In this document: piece after piece, positions 8,962 to 18,084 of the stretch
Layout of the letters: each line of letters begins with the position of its first letter
Position numbering within the stretch: position 1 is the first letter of the stretch
Assembly (NCBI GenBank): GCA_040506705.1
Contig: JBEVWG010000012.1
Coordinates: 48,851 to 112,850, forward strand
DNA length: 64,000 bases
Direction: 5' to 3'
From: Thiodiazotropha sp040506705
GTDB lineage: Bacteria; Pseudomonadota; Gammaproteobacteria; Chromatiales; Chromatiaceae
The notes under the pieces: model-generated
Seen by the model: only the letters and a program-made list of their open reading frames with translations
What the model was told of the DNA's origin: nothing
Database searches by the model: none
Translations under genes and position numbers: made by a program

Positions 8962-10369
8962 CGGTCACCTTTAATTTGCTGCTTGCATTTTTTCTGCTCG
9001 CGACCAGCGCCACAAAACGCGCCACCCAGTCGTTGCCGCCTACACTACGTCTATGGGTATAGCTTGCCAGTAGATTCTTGTAGACGTAACCATCATTATT
9101 GCCATTAATACCGTAGCCCCGTTCCACTTTATAGGCGAAATCTTCCTTGTTCGCTTCCAACCCAACTAACGATGAGTAGTGAAATTCATGGGCATATATT
9201 GTCTCTTGTTGGTGATCCCCCAGTTTAGGCCAAGGGGTTCTTCCTGTCTCACTCAAACGCACATAGCCTCTCCCTTGGGGCTTTTCATGCATCACCGTAT
9301 CAGCCGGTATCACACCTGCCATTCTACATTTTTTCCCCTGCCAGGTAAGACTTCTGGTCAAATATATCAATCCACCACATTCCGCATAGACTGGACCTTC
9401 ATTCTCAATGAATTTGGCAATCGCCTGTTGCATACAGGTATTGTTTTGGATTGCATCCATGGTAGTTTCCGGAAAGCCACCACCTAGAAATATTCCATCA
9501 ACATCAGGTAGTTCCGAACCTTTCAAGGTATTAAATTCTATCAATTCGACACCCAATGCCCTGAATCTGTCGAGGTCATCGGGATAGTAGAATCCAAATG
9601 CTTCATCCCTTGCAAGACCGATTTTCAAACCACTATATCTGCGACCAGAATTCAATGGAGATTGTGTGGGAGGGGACTCTGCTTGTTCTGAGAGATCTGC
9701 AATATCAATAAAGCGGTCTAGATCCACCTGATCGTTTACTGCTTTTGCCAACCTGTTGATCAGTTTTTCAGAACTCTGCTGCTCATTACTGGGAATCAGT
9801 CCCAAATGGCGCTCAACAATCTGCAAACCGCTATCTGCCTGAACAGATCCCAGCACTGGAATATCCGTATAGTGCTCTACCACCTCTATTAGTTTTGACT
9901 GATGCCGACTGCCGCCTACCTGGTTTAATATCACGCCCGCAATCCGGGTTTCTGAATCAAATGCCTGATACCCCAACAAGAGTGGCGCTATACCACGGGT
10001 CATACCCTTACAGTTGATCACCAACACCACGGGTGTCCCCAGGTGAACCGCCATAGCTGCGTTACTATTTGAACCCTCTAAATCCACACCATCAAATAGA
10101 CCTTTATTGCCTTCAATCAGCGCCAGGTCACTACCCTGAAGTTGTTGCGCATAACTGCTGAGGATTTCATCTCTGCTCTGAGTGTAGAAATCGAGGTTAT
10201 AGCACGCCTTCCCTGCAGCAGCTGATAGCCAAAGAGGATCAATATAATCTGGTCCTTTCTTGAAAGGCTGGACTCTCATTCCGCGATCAACCAAGGCGCG
10301 AACAAGCCCTATCGAGAGTGTTGTCTTACCCGATGATTTATGTGCGGCAGAGATATATATTGCAGGCAC
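8954..10369 (-). CDS. dsrN: DsrN, sirohaem-type amidase (CbiA/CobB family)
   Basis: A 471-residue protein related to cobyrinic acid a,c-diamide synthase. The N-terminal P-loop (HKSSGKTTLS, residues 9-18) is of the dethiobiotin synthetase type. The C-terminal half is a glutamine amidotransferase-like domain with the nucleophile region YAECGGLIYL. DsrN makes the amidated sirohaem used by DsrAB. It follows dsrP after 166 bp that contain a strong terminator-like hairpin, so it may be expressed at a lower level or from its own promoter. Confidence 0.92.
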   Translation of the reverse strand: MPAIYISAAHKSSGKTTLSIGLVRALVDRGMRVQPFKKGPDYIDPLWLSAAAGKACYNLDFYTQSRDEILSSYAQQLQGSDLALIEGNKGLFDGVDLEGSNSNAAMAVHLGTPVVLVINCKGMTRGIAPLLLGYQAFDSETRIAGVILNQVGGSRHQSKLIEVVEHYTDIPVLGSVQADSGLQIVERHLGLIPSNEQQSSEKLINRLAKAVNDQVDLDRFIDIADLSEQAESPPTQSPLNSGRRYSGLKIGLARDEAFGFYYPDDLDRFRALGVELIEFNTLKGSELPDVDGIFLGGGFPETTMDAIQNNTCMQQAIAKFIENEGPVYAECGGLIYLTRSLTWQGKKCRMAGVIPADTVMHEKPQGRGYVRLSETGRTPWPKLGDHQQETIYAHEFHYSSLVGLEANKEDFAYKVERGYGINGNNDGYVYKNLLASYTHRRSVGGNDWVARFVALVASRKNASSKLKVTDV

Positions 10370-10418
10370 TGTTGATCTACATCTTATTGAAAGCTGGGAA
10401 TATCCTACCCTGTAACGA

Positions 10419-10457
10419 AAAAATCCACCACCGAAGCACTCGATGATGGATTTTTTG
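10419..10457 (-). terminator. Rho-independent terminator-like hairpin between dsrP and dsrN
   Basis: On the minus strand an A6 run and the arm UCCAUCAUCGA pair with UUCGGUGGUGGA, counting G-U pairs, and the arm is followed by a run of six U. This has the classic form of an intrinsic terminator and splits dsrABEFHCMKLJOP from dsrNRS. In an operon it could act as an attenuator that lowers expression of the cofactor-modifying genes. Confidence 0.75.
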
Positions 10458-10535
10458 TTGGCCTCTTATGATGATTGCAACAGGCCATGAATAGGATGTG
10501 AAATTCGGCCTACATCCATGAATTTTCAGAATGAC

Positions 10536-11723
10536 TTAATCTTCCAGGGTCTCTGGAAAGACCTTGAATACCCGCGCGCCCACTGCAACCATTGCCAGGG
10601 CAACCGCGATTCCGGCAACGCCCAAGGCCGCCTCAGGTAGAGTAGGCACATAGCTCATTACCTGACCATCGAAGAAACCACTCTCCACAACTTCTTTGCC
10701 AGGAAAGAGATTCATAGGATAGGCCTGTCCACCGATCACAATGACATAGATCTGAAAAAATCCACCAATCAGTACAGCAATCGACGCTGCAGCAATCGCC
10801 CAGCGAGATTTTTCAAATGCAGGAGAGTAGATCAGGAAAAGCGGTATGATACTGCCAATAAAGATCTGTCCAATCCAAAACATCTGGGTATAAACACCGC
10901 CATCCAGAAGGATGAAGCGTTCAATACCATGATGCTGAGTAATATAGAGATTGGTCAGGTTATAGGCCAGTGTGAAGTAGAGTACCGCACCTACAAATAC
11001 ACCCAACAGGTTTTTCAGTTTAGCGAGACGAAAATCGCCAAGCTCACGATCACCCCAGACATATGCGGCGATCAAAGTGATGATAAAGAATGCCAAACCA
11101 TAACTGAACGACATGATGACGAACATTGGCGCCATAATCGCAGCATCGTAGGCCTCGCGAGCAACCAGAAAACCGAAAATCGATCCGGTACCAGTAGTCA
11201 GTGCGATACGCCAGAAGAAAGCTGCGAAACCAACAGTTCGTTTATATTTACTTACTGTGCGATCCATCATGGTCCACAAATAGACACCAACAATCGCAAA
11301 AAATCCGGAGTATAGAATTACGTTCCAGGCGAAAATCGATTTAAAGTTGTACTCAGTCATCGCCACAATCAGACGATCGGGACGACCCAGATCAAGTACC
11401 AAAACCATTAAACCGCCAGCCAGTAATCCGATTGCCAGCAGAGCAGAGTAGCGGCCCAGCGGCTTATACAGCGGCCCACCAAATACAGATCCTATCGAAG
11501 CTACATTAAGTGCACCGGAAGCGGCTACTATCAGGAAGATAGCGAACACATGAGGCAGTCCCCAAACTATTTGGTTGGACATGCCGGTCACCCAGTGGCC
11601 GTTATGCTCCATGTAGAAGGCAGCGCCAAGGCCAATGGCGATTATAGTGCCCAGCAAAGCCAGGCCCGACCAGAAACGCACTGGTGTGCCGCAGTAGAGT
11701 TCGCGGTAGTACATCTTACTCAT
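10536..11723 (-). CDS. dsrP: DsrP, NrfD/PsrC-family integral membrane subunit of DsrMKJOP
   Basis: A 395-residue polytopic protein with about ten hydrophobic helices. NrfD-type features include a conserved arginine/aspartate stretch in LDLGRPDRLIVAM and the repeated four-helix bundles. In the DsrMKJOP complex it exchanges electrons with the quinone pool and with the periplasmic subunits DsrO and DsrJ. It begins 22 bp after dsrO, and a hairpin at 10419..10457 follows it. Confidence 0.95.
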   Translation of the reverse strand: MSKMYYRELYCGTPVRFWSGLALLGTIIAIGLGAAFYMEHNGHWVTGMSNQIVWGLPHVFAIFLIVAASGALNVASIGSVFGGPLYKPLGRYSALLAIGLLAGGLMVLVLDLGRPDRLIVAMTEYNFKSIFAWNVILYSGFFAIVGVYLWTMMDRTVSKYKRTVGFAAFFWRIALTTGTGSIFGFLVAREAYDAAIMAPMFVIMSFSYGLAFFIITLIAAYVWGDRELGDFRLAKLKNLLGVFVGAVLYFTLAYNLTNLYITQHHGIERFILLDGGVYTQMFWIGQIFIGSIIPLFLIYSPAFEKSRWAIAAASIAVLIGGFFQIYVIVIGGQAYPMNLFPGKEVVESGFFDGQVMSYVPTLPEAALGVAGIAVALAMVAVGARVFKVFPETLED

Positions 11724-11745
11724 TTGAATCCTAGCTCCCCTCAGA

Positions 11746-12498
11746 TCACAGGTTGAGATAGCGCACGCCGGTATTCAACTCGAGGTCGGCCCGGATCTGT
11801 ACTGAGTTAGTGGATTTGAGCTTCTTACTGATCTCACTGTCCGGATCTTTTAAATCACCGAAAATGATGGCAGCGTGGCCCTCTTTATCACAAGCTTCCT
11901 GACAGGCTGTCTGCATCACACCACTATCGACGCGATGAACACAGAGTGTGCAGGATTCAACACATCCTTTGCCTCGAGGTGCATTGACTGATTGGTCAGA
12001 CAGAGCCTCATGAACGAAGGATCGTGCTTTGTAAGGACAGGCCATCATGCAGTAACGACAACCAATACAACGATGGCGATCTACCAGAACGATACCATCC
12101 ACGCGCTTGAATGAAGCATTGGTCGGACAGACATCGACACAGGGTGGATGTTCGCAGTGCTGGCACATCATGACCATACGGCTTTCATTACCGGTCAGCT
12201 TGTCTTTCAATTTTACCGGACGAATCCAGACAGCGTCTGTATCAGGTCGGTCATGCCCTTCCAGGCCATGTTCATCGTTACAGGCATCGACACAGGCAGA
12301 GCAACCGTCAGCACACTTGTTGCTGTCGATCAGCATTCCCCAACGGTGTTCTGCTTTGGCCCCAGCAGATCTCTCATCACTGACGGATGCTGCATGAAGA
12401 ATCACACCAGGCGCGATTGTCATCGCACCAGTTGCTGCTATGGCACCACCGATCATTTTACGGCGATCCAAATTCGGCTGGTCACACTTATTACTCAT
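11746..12498 (-). CDS. dsrO: DsrO, periplasmic iron-sulfur subunit with Tat signal
   Basis: A 250-residue ferredoxin-like protein. The N-terminus has a twin-arginine signal (DRRKMIGGA followed by a hydrophobic stretch), so it is exported folded. The mature part holds several 4Fe-4S motifs of the DmsB/HybA type (CADGCSACVDAC, CQHCEHPPCVDVCP, CIGCRYCMMACP, and a further cysteine group near CVESCTLCVHR). It passes electrons between DsrP and the haem protein DsrJ. Only two bases separate it from dsrJ. Confidence 0.95.
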   Translation of the reverse strand: MSNKCDQPNLDRRKMIGGAIAATGAMTIAPGVILHAASVSDERSAGAKAEHRWGMLIDSNKCADGCSACVDACNDEHGLEGHDRPDTDAVWIRPVKLKDKLTGNESRMVMMCQHCEHPPCVDVCPTNASFKRVDGIVLVDRHRCIGCRYCMMACPYKARSFVHEALSDQSVNAPRGKGCVESCTLCVHRVDSGVMQTACQEACDKEGHAAIIFGDLKDPDSEISKKLKSTNSVQIRADLELNTGVRYLNL

Positions 12499-12500
12499 AA

Positions 12501-12977
12501 TCAGTCTCTCTGAGTCCCAGCTGGCAGTTTAATATCAAGACCAGCATGCGGATCTGATTCACCTGTGTGATGTCCTAGTTTTGTACCCTTGGCTTTATCA
12601 TCAGGGGTAGTTCTATGGCACTGAAAACAGGCTGGGGACACCGCAACATAACCATGACACACTTGACAGAATTCACCCTCATCGGTAACAGGAACTGATT
12701 CTCCCTGTGCATCCTTTGAAGCATGACAATCTATACATTCGGATAGACTGTATTCGAGACCCCGTACACCATCTCTAACGGTATCGTCTCTGCCATGCTT
12801 GAGGAAATCCATGTGATTTCTGCGTATCAAATCCGTTGGCGCCACACAGCTTTTAAGTGAAGCAGCTTTCGAATTTTCGGCTATTAACCCACTCTCTGCA
12901 AAGGCATGCATGGCAGGTGCAAAAAGCACCGCCAGCAAAACCAAGAGAGCGCTGTTGCTGATGAGAGAACTACGCAT
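12501..12977 (-). CDS. dsrJ: DsrJ, triheme cytochrome c
   Basis: A 158-residue protein with an N-terminal signal or anchor helix (LLVLLAVLFAPAMHAFA) and three CXXCH haem c sites: CIDCH, CQVCH and CFQCH. A separate conserved cysteine near residue 43 (LKSCVAP) matches the cysteine reported as an unusual axial haem ligand in DsrJ, proposed to take part in sulfur chemistry in the periplasm. Length and haem number agree with the family. Confidence 0.95.
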   Translation of the reverse strand: MRSSLISNSALLVLLAVLFAPAMHAFAESGLIAENSKAASLKSCVAPTDLIRRNHMDFLKHGRDDTVRDGVRGLEYSLSECIDCHASKDAQGESVPVTDEGEFCQVCHGYVAVSPACFQCHRTTPDDKAKGTKLGHHTGESDPHAGLDIKLPAGTQRD

Positions 12978-12985
12978 CTCAGCTC

Positions 12986-14932
12986 CTATTCACCTAGCCC
13001 CATTTGGATATAACCAGTTGGGCAGACATCAGTACATACATGACAGCCGATACATTTATTGTAATCAGTATCGACATAGCGGCCAGTTGTAGTTTCGTTA
13101 CGCTTGACGCGGAATACAGCATCCTGCGGGCAGAAGACAACACAGTTGTCACACTCGAAGCACATACCACAACTCATGCATCGTTTTGCCTCATCCTGAG
13201 CCTGTTCCTGATTCAGGCCACTCATACGCTCCTTGAAGTGATGCAAAACTTCCTCAGAGGAAGGAACATCTTCAGAACGCAACAGTCTAGGCGTAAAAGC
13301 GAAGTGCCCAAGGAAAAGATCATTCGCAGGTACAACTTCCTGACGTGAACGATCCTCGTAGTTGTGCACTGCAAATTTTGCAGAATTGGTGCCACGCATA
13401 TCGTCTTCTTTCTTGTCAAAAGACTCTGGCGACATATTGGCTTCTTTCAGCTTATCCAACAGGTCGAAGTGGTGTACATCGACTTTCGGACGTTTTGCCA
13501 TACTCTTCTTGGTCAGATAGGCATCGATGCTTTCACAAGCGATTGAAGCCTGACCGATAGCGGTGGTCAGCAGATGAGGACGAATAATATCGCCCGCTAC
13601 AAAGTGACCCTCTTTACCTGGAACCTGGTAGAACTTGTCCGCATCGATCAGGTTACGGTCATTGGCCAAATCTTCCAGCCCATCCATATCTGCACTCTGG
13701 CCGATAGCGGAGACGATCAGGTCGGCTTCCAGCACACGCTCGGTTCCCTCGGTGGGGATTGGAGTCATGCCATCCATGGTGCAGTCACATACTTTAAGTC
13801 CAGTGGCGCGACCATCATCACCAAGAATCACTTCCAGAGGCATTACACCATCCAGAATCTCGCAGCCTTCGTGCAGCGCGTCATGAATCTCATGTTGAGC
13901 CGCAAACATCTTGTCTTTGGTAAACAGTGAGGTCAGGGTCGCAGCTGCGGGCTCAGCACCTTCAGCAAGCGCATCATCCTGACTCATGGTGACATCCAGA
14001 ACGATATCTTCAGGATTGCCTGCCGCAGTGTTGGTACCGAGACGACGGGCGACTGAGATGACATCGATAGAGGTATCACCACCACCGATACAGACCACAC
14101 TCTTGGCAGTAACTTTCATACGGCCTTCATTGAAAGCCTTCAGGAAAGCAACACCGGAAACGCAGTTTGCTGTACCTGCCCAACCATCTATTGGCAGATC
14201 ACGGCCATTCTGACATCCAAGTGCCCAGAGAATCGCATCATGCTCTTTCTCAATCTCAGCAACAGGCACGTCAGAACCAATTTTTACGCCGGTTCTGGCT
14301 TCAACACCCATATCGAGAATTCGTTGAATCTCAGCCTGCAGCTTATCGCGAGGTATACGATAGTTGGGGATACCATAACGCATCATGCCGCCAAGTTCGG
14401 GATCCTTTTCGAATACCGTAACAGCGTGACCCAATTTGCGAAGCTGGAAGGCTGCCGCCATACCTGCAGGACCACCACCGATTACTGCAACCTTCTTACC
14501 GGTATCAGCACCAGGGGTGAATTTGAAGCCTTTCTCAATTGCAGTGTCACCGATGTACTGCTCAACCGAGTTGATGCCGACAAAATCTTCAACCTCATTT
14601 CGGTTACAGCCATCCTGACATGGCGCCGGGCATACCCGACCCATCATTGATGGGAATGGGTTGGCCTCTGCAGCACGTTCGAAAGCGTACTGCTCCCAAT
14701 CCATACCTTCAGAAGGCTTCTCCTGCTCACGCACAATAGCCAGCCAGCCACGGATATCATGACCGGAGGGACAACCTCCCTGACAGGGTGGTGTGCGATT
14801 GATATAGGTAGGGCACTTATAGGAGGTATCTTCACGGAAGATCTTCTCACCCCAATCATCCCACTCGTTTTCGCCATCTTCATAACGGCGCCAAGTAATC
14901 TGGTTTTTCATCTCTTCACTAGGAGTTGACAT
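12986..14932 (-). CDS. dsrL: DsrL, iron-sulfur flavoprotein NAD(P)H:acceptor oxidoreductase
   Basis: A 648-residue protein related to the small subunit of glutamate synthase. An N-terminal cysteine-rich segment (CQGGCPSGHDIRGWL, then CPAPCQDGCNR) is followed by an FAD dinucleotide fold (VIGGGPAGMAAA, about residue 150) and an NAD(P)H fold (VVCIGGGDTSIDV, about 278). The C-terminal end has ferredoxin-type motifs (CMSCGMCFECDNC, CIGCHVCTDVCP). DsrL takes electrons from DsrAB during sulfur oxidation and reduces NAD(P)+. Its place between dsrK and dsrJ is diagnostic of oxidative-type dsr clusters. It contains an 85-bp gap to dsrK upstream. Confidence 0.96.
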   Translation of the reverse strand: MSTPSEEMKNQITWRRYEDGENEWDDWGEKIFREDTSYKCPTYINRTPPCQGGCPSGHDIRGWLAIVREQEKPSEGMDWEQYAFERAAEANPFPSMMGRVCPAPCQDGCNRNEVEDFVGINSVEQYIGDTAIEKGFKFTPGADTGKKVAVIGGGPAGMAAAFQLRKLGHAVTVFEKDPELGGMMRYGIPNYRIPRDKLQAEIQRILDMGVEARTGVKIGSDVPVAEIEKEHDAILWALGCQNGRDLPIDGWAGTANCVSGVAFLKAFNEGRMKVTAKSVVCIGGGDTSIDVISVARRLGTNTAAGNPEDIVLDVTMSQDDALAEGAEPAAATLTSLFTKDKMFAAQHEIHDALHEGCEILDGVMPLEVILGDDGRATGLKVCDCTMDGMTPIPTEGTERVLEADLIVSAIGQSADMDGLEDLANDRNLIDADKFYQVPGKEGHFVAGDIIRPHLLTTAIGQASIACESIDAYLTKKSMAKRPKVDVHHFDLLDKLKEANMSPESFDKKEDDMRGTNSAKFAVHNYEDRSRQEVVPANDLFLGHFAFTPRLLRSEDVPSSEEVLHHFKERMSGLNQEQAQDEAKRCMSCGMCFECDNCVVFCPQDAVFRVKRNETTTGRYVDTDYNKCIGCHVCTDVCPTGYIQMGLGE

Positions 14933-15017
14933 ATTCAGTCTCCTTATAGAACTTATCTTGGTCGTGCCCTACACAATGCAGGGATCTATGTTGCGCTAGT
15001 ATTTGTATATTTGTGGT

Positions 15018-16559
15018 CTATTCGTCATCATCATCTTCGCCATAGCCTGGGGCTTCCTCAGGTGGCGTTTTTCTGTTCATAACAATGGCATTACTTACCA
15101 ATTGGTGAACACTGACGATCTGAAACATGTCCATCCCGTAATAAGGAAACACCTTGGTGAACTGGCTTTTACAGATTGCACAGATTGCAGCCAAGTGAGT
15201 TACCCCCTTCTCTTCCATGATATTCTTGAAGGCTGTCATACGAGGTTTGGCCCCTTTGACTCGCACTTCCATCAGATCATCGGTCAACAGGCCACCACCA
15301 CCACCGCAGCAGAAAGTGCGTTCATGGATGGTATCCCACTCCATGTCGTGATAGTTGTTTACCACTGCCTTGATAACCTTACGGGGAATCTCGAACTGTC
15401 CACCAGGCTTGTCGCCCATACGTGAAGCTCGAGCCACGTTGCATGAATCATGAAAGGTAATCGACATTTCGTCATTTTCAGACTTGTCGAATTCCAAAGT
15501 ACCCTGCTCTATCTCATTAAGAGTAAACTCACAGATGTGCTGTGGTACTGGATAGTCAGGATCAAGAAAATCGAATGGTCCAGCCAGTGTATTCAGGAAA
15601 CTGTATGCAATGCGCCAAGCATGGCCACACTCTCCGAATACAATGCGTTTGACACCTAATTCCAGCGCTGCCTCGCGTATTCTCAGAGATACCCGACGCA
15701 TATTCTCGTAGCTGCCGATGAACATCCCGAAGTTACCAGCCTCCGAGGCTTTGGTACTCAGAGTCCAGCTTACGCCAGCTTCATGGAAGACTTTGCCGTA
15801 GCCAATCAGGCCATCCACATGGGGTTCAGCAAAAAAGTCTGCTGATGGTGTGACCAGCAGGATGTCAGCGCCTTTTACATCAAGTGGGTACTTAACCGCC
15901 ACATCCGTCTCTTCCCAGACATCTTCCTCAAGTCCTTCGAGGGTGTCAGCGATTGCAGGCCCCGGCAAGCCAAGGTTATTTCCGATCTTGTGTACTTTAG
16001 CGATGATCTCGTTGCAGTACTTCTGTCCCACACCAATGGAATCGAGTATCTCTCGAGCCGCCATGGATATCTCTGCGGTATCTATGCCGTAGGGACAGAA
16101 AACAGAACAGCGTCGACATTGCGAACACTGGTGAAAGTAGCTGTACCAGTCATCAATAACTTCATCAGTTAAATCTGCTGCGCCAACTAATTTCGGAAAA
16201 TACTTTCCAGCAAAGGTGAAGTAGCGACGATAGACTTTACGCAGCAGATCCTGACGACCTACTGGCATATTCTTCGGATCCTGGGTACCAATAAAATAGT
16301 GGCACTTGTCGGTACAAGAACCACACTTCACACAAGCATCCATGAATACCTGGAATGAGCGATAGCGACTCAGCAGGTCACCCATCTTATCGATGGCGAC
16401 CTCTTTCCAGTTCTCTAGCTTTTCACCAGGAAATCCCAAGGGTTCCTGATGGTCAGGCTTGGCCACAAAGCATGTTATATGCTTCATGGTATCCTCTACC
16501 AGCTCAGGAACCTCGATAAATTCACTCAGTTCCGGTGTTTCAAACTTAGCACCAGCCAT
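15018..16559 (-). CDS. dsrK: DsrK, cytoplasmic HdrD-like iron-sulfur subunit of DsrMKJOP
   Basis: A 513-residue protein. Two 4Fe-4S motifs (CVKCGSCTDKC and CSQCRRCSVFC) in the first third are followed by CCG-type cysteine-rich domains (ECGHAW, SCNVAR, and CCGGGGG near residue 420) that build the non-cubane catalytic cluster of heterodisulfide-reductase-like proteins. DsrK is the subunit thought to act on DsrC disulfide or trisulfide. The C-terminus ends in an acidic tail (GEDDDDE). It lies 28 bp after dsrM. Confidence 0.96.
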   Translation of the reverse strand: MAGAKFETPELSEFIEVPELVEDTMKHITCFVAKPDHQEPLGFPGEKLENWKEVAIDKMGDLLSRYRSFQVFMDACVKCGSCTDKCHYFIGTQDPKNMPVGRQDLLRKVYRRYFTFAGKYFPKLVGAADLTDEVIDDWYSYFHQCSQCRRCSVFCPYGIDTAEISMAAREILDSIGVGQKYCNEIIAKVHKIGNNLGLPGPAIADTLEGLEEDVWEETDVAVKYPLDVKGADILLVTPSADFFAEPHVDGLIGYGKVFHEAGVSWTLSTKASEAGNFGMFIGSYENMRRVSLRIREAALELGVKRIVFGECGHAWRIAYSFLNTLAGPFDFLDPDYPVPQHICEFTLNEIEQGTLEFDKSENDEMSITFHDSCNVARASRMGDKPGGQFEIPRKVIKAVVNNYHDMEWDTIHERTFCCGGGGGLLTDDLMEVRVKGAKPRMTAFKNIMEEKGVTHLAAICAICKSQFTKVFPYYGMDMFQIVSVHQLVSNAIVMNRKTPPEEAPGYGEDDDDE

Positions 16560-16587
16560 TTGTAACCCTCATCGGCCAAGCGACAAC

Positions 16588-17310
16588 TTAAGACTCTTCA
16601 AACTTTTTCGCCCATTCAACCAGGTGACGTCGCTCGCGCGGATTATCAACTTGATTTCGTGTAGGGCTGAAAAAGATACCAGGGATGTGTAACAACTTGC
16701 TGAACGGCAGCAAAATCATTAACACAGCAACCAGTGAGAGATGTATCAATAGGATAGGATCCATCGGGAGGTCGCCCCCACTCAAGGTCCAGAAGCCTGT
16801 AAAAAACTGTTTAACCGCGACCACATCTGTGTGCACTACAAATGTCATCGTAGCACCACTCATACCAATAACAATCAGTATTAGCAGCCAGAGATAATCA
16901 GAAGGTGATGAAATGTAGCGAACACGATCCACAAAAATTCTACGAATCAAGAGTCCAGCCAATCCAGCAACCATCGCAAATGCAGCATACTTCCCAAACG
17001 GCTGTATCAGCTCTATAGGAAGCCATACCGGTTCAATAAAGTAGCGCAGATGCCTGAGTAAAACGAGGAACAATCCGAAGTGGAACAACCAGGAAAAAAC
17101 CCAGGTCCACTTTGTGCTCTTGAACAGACTCTCAAAGAGTACAACTTCACGAAACAGTCGTAAAACAACTCCGGTCTGGGTCACAGGTGCCGGCGTTGTT
17201 GGAATCTTTAATGGTGCAGGTGTCTTGGCATACTGGACGATTTTTCTCGCCAGACCAATTACCAGAACGATGGTCGCTACGATAAACAGCAACGCGTAGA
17301 CAGATGACAT
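16588..17310 (-). CDS. dsrM: DsrM, cytochrome b subunit of DsrMKJOP
   Basis: A 240-residue integral membrane protein with five to six hydrophobic helices and histidines suited to bind two haems b (for example WLFHFGLFLVLLRHLRY and LLIHLSLVAVLM). It belongs to the NarI/HdrE-like family and couples DsrK to the quinone pool. Length agrees with the short DsrM of sulfur oxidisers. It is separated from dsrC by 77 bp that hold a stable hairpin. Confidence 0.94.
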   Translation of the reverse strand: MSSVYALLFIVATIVLVIGLARKIVQYAKTPAPLKIPTTPAPVTQTGVVLRLFREVVLFESLFKSTKWTWVFSWLFHFGLFLVLLRHLRYFIEPVWLPIELIQPFGKYAAFAMVAGLAGLLIRRIFVDRVRYISSPSDYLWLLILIVIGMSGATMTFVVHTDVVAVKQFFTGFWTLSGGDLPMDPILLIHLSLVAVLMILLPFSKLLHIPGIFFSPTRNQVDNPRERRHLVEWAKKFEES

Positions 17311-17344
17311 GTTCCTGCGTTCCTCAAAAGTTGATCAGATCACT

Positions 17345-17371
17345 GGCAGGTGGATCAAATATCCACCCGCC
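17345..17371 (-). terminator. Stem-loop in the dsrC-dsrM intergenic space
   Basis: Perfect 7-bp arms GGTGGAT / ATCCACC with a 5-base loop, extended by GGC / GCC outside one mismatch. No T run follows directly on the minus strand, so it looks more like an RNA processing or 3'-end protection element than a full terminator. It lies 17 bp past the dsrC stop, fitting the need for much more DsrC than other subunits. Confidence 0.6.
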
Positions 17372-17387
17372 ACGTGCACTTGGTTTC

Positions 17388-17720
17388 TTAGATACAGCCA
17401 GTCGGTTTAGGCAGACCAGCGAAACGGCAAGCCTGCTTACCAGGACCATAAGGAAACAGAGAGTAGAGGTACTTGGAGTTACCCTTTTCCTTACCCAGTT
17501 TTTTACCTACAGCTTTGGTCAGAACGCGAACGGCCGGAGCAATCTGATACTCTTCATAGTACTCACGCAGGAAGTTGATGATTTCCCAGTGTTCACTAGT
17601 CAGTTCGAGGTCATCTTCTTTTGCCATAACTTCGGCAACAGCAGGCTCCCACTCACCTAAGTTGGTCAGGTAACCTTCTTCATCAGTCTCGAAGGACTTA
17701 CCATTTGCTTCGATAGCCAT
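17388..17720 (-). CDS. dsrC: DsrC, sulfur-carrier protein with two redox cysteines
   Basis: A 110-residue protein. The flexible C-terminal arm holds both catalytic cysteines, Cys98 (QACRF) and the penultimate Cys109 (TGCI), which is the mark of true DsrC rather than TusE. It accepts sulfur from DsrEFH and delivers it to DsrAB as a persulfide or trisulfide, and is then processed by DsrK. It sits between dsrH and dsrM as in A. vinosum. A paralogue without these cysteines is encoded at 23555..23899. Confidence 0.97.
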   Translation of the reverse strand: MAIEANGKSFETDEEGYLTNLGEWEPAVAEVMAKEDDLELTSEHWEIINFLREYYEEYQIAPAVRVLTKAVGKKLGKEKGNSKYLYSLFPYGPGKQACRFAGLPKPTGCI

Positions 17721-17763
17721 ATTTTCTCTCCAAATAACGTTACAGAGTTGTTCAGTAAACTAA

Positions 17764-18069
17764 TCAGACCCAAGCTTGCACTTTGTCGTTCTCTGCAGCC
17801 AGAGCAACAAACTTGGGATAGTCCACGATTTCGATACCATCAATGACCTTATCTTCTGAGACGCCGCGCGCCTTAAGGTCTGGGCCAAGCACATAAAAAC
17901 TGACACCGCTTTTAGCAGAAACTTTGTCAGCTATAGATGAACCCTTGATAGCACCATAGATAGCGTCTTCATACAGCAGGACGGAACTGCCATCTTTGGC
18001 ATACGTCAAACAACTGTCCATGGAAGACTTCTCAAAAGGTGATTTATTGACTGTGTGTAGTGTGCTCAT
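17764..18069 (-). CDS. dsrH: DsrH, subunit of the DsrEFH sulfur transferase
   Basis: A 101-residue TusB/DsrH-family protein. The only cysteine is Cys20, matching the conserved cysteine known in this family. With DsrE and DsrF it forms the cytoplasmic alpha2-beta2-gamma2 hexamer that relays sulfane sulfur to DsrC. Spacing to dsrF is 15 bp, so all three subunits are co-translated from one message. Confidence 0.94.
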   Translation of the reverse strand: MSTLHTVNKSPFEKSSMDSCLTYAKDGSSVLLYEDAIYGAIKGSSIADKVSAKSGVSFYVLGPDLKARGVSEDKVIDGIEIVDYPKFVALAAENDKVQAWV

Positions 18070-18084
18070 ACTCTTTACTCCTAC

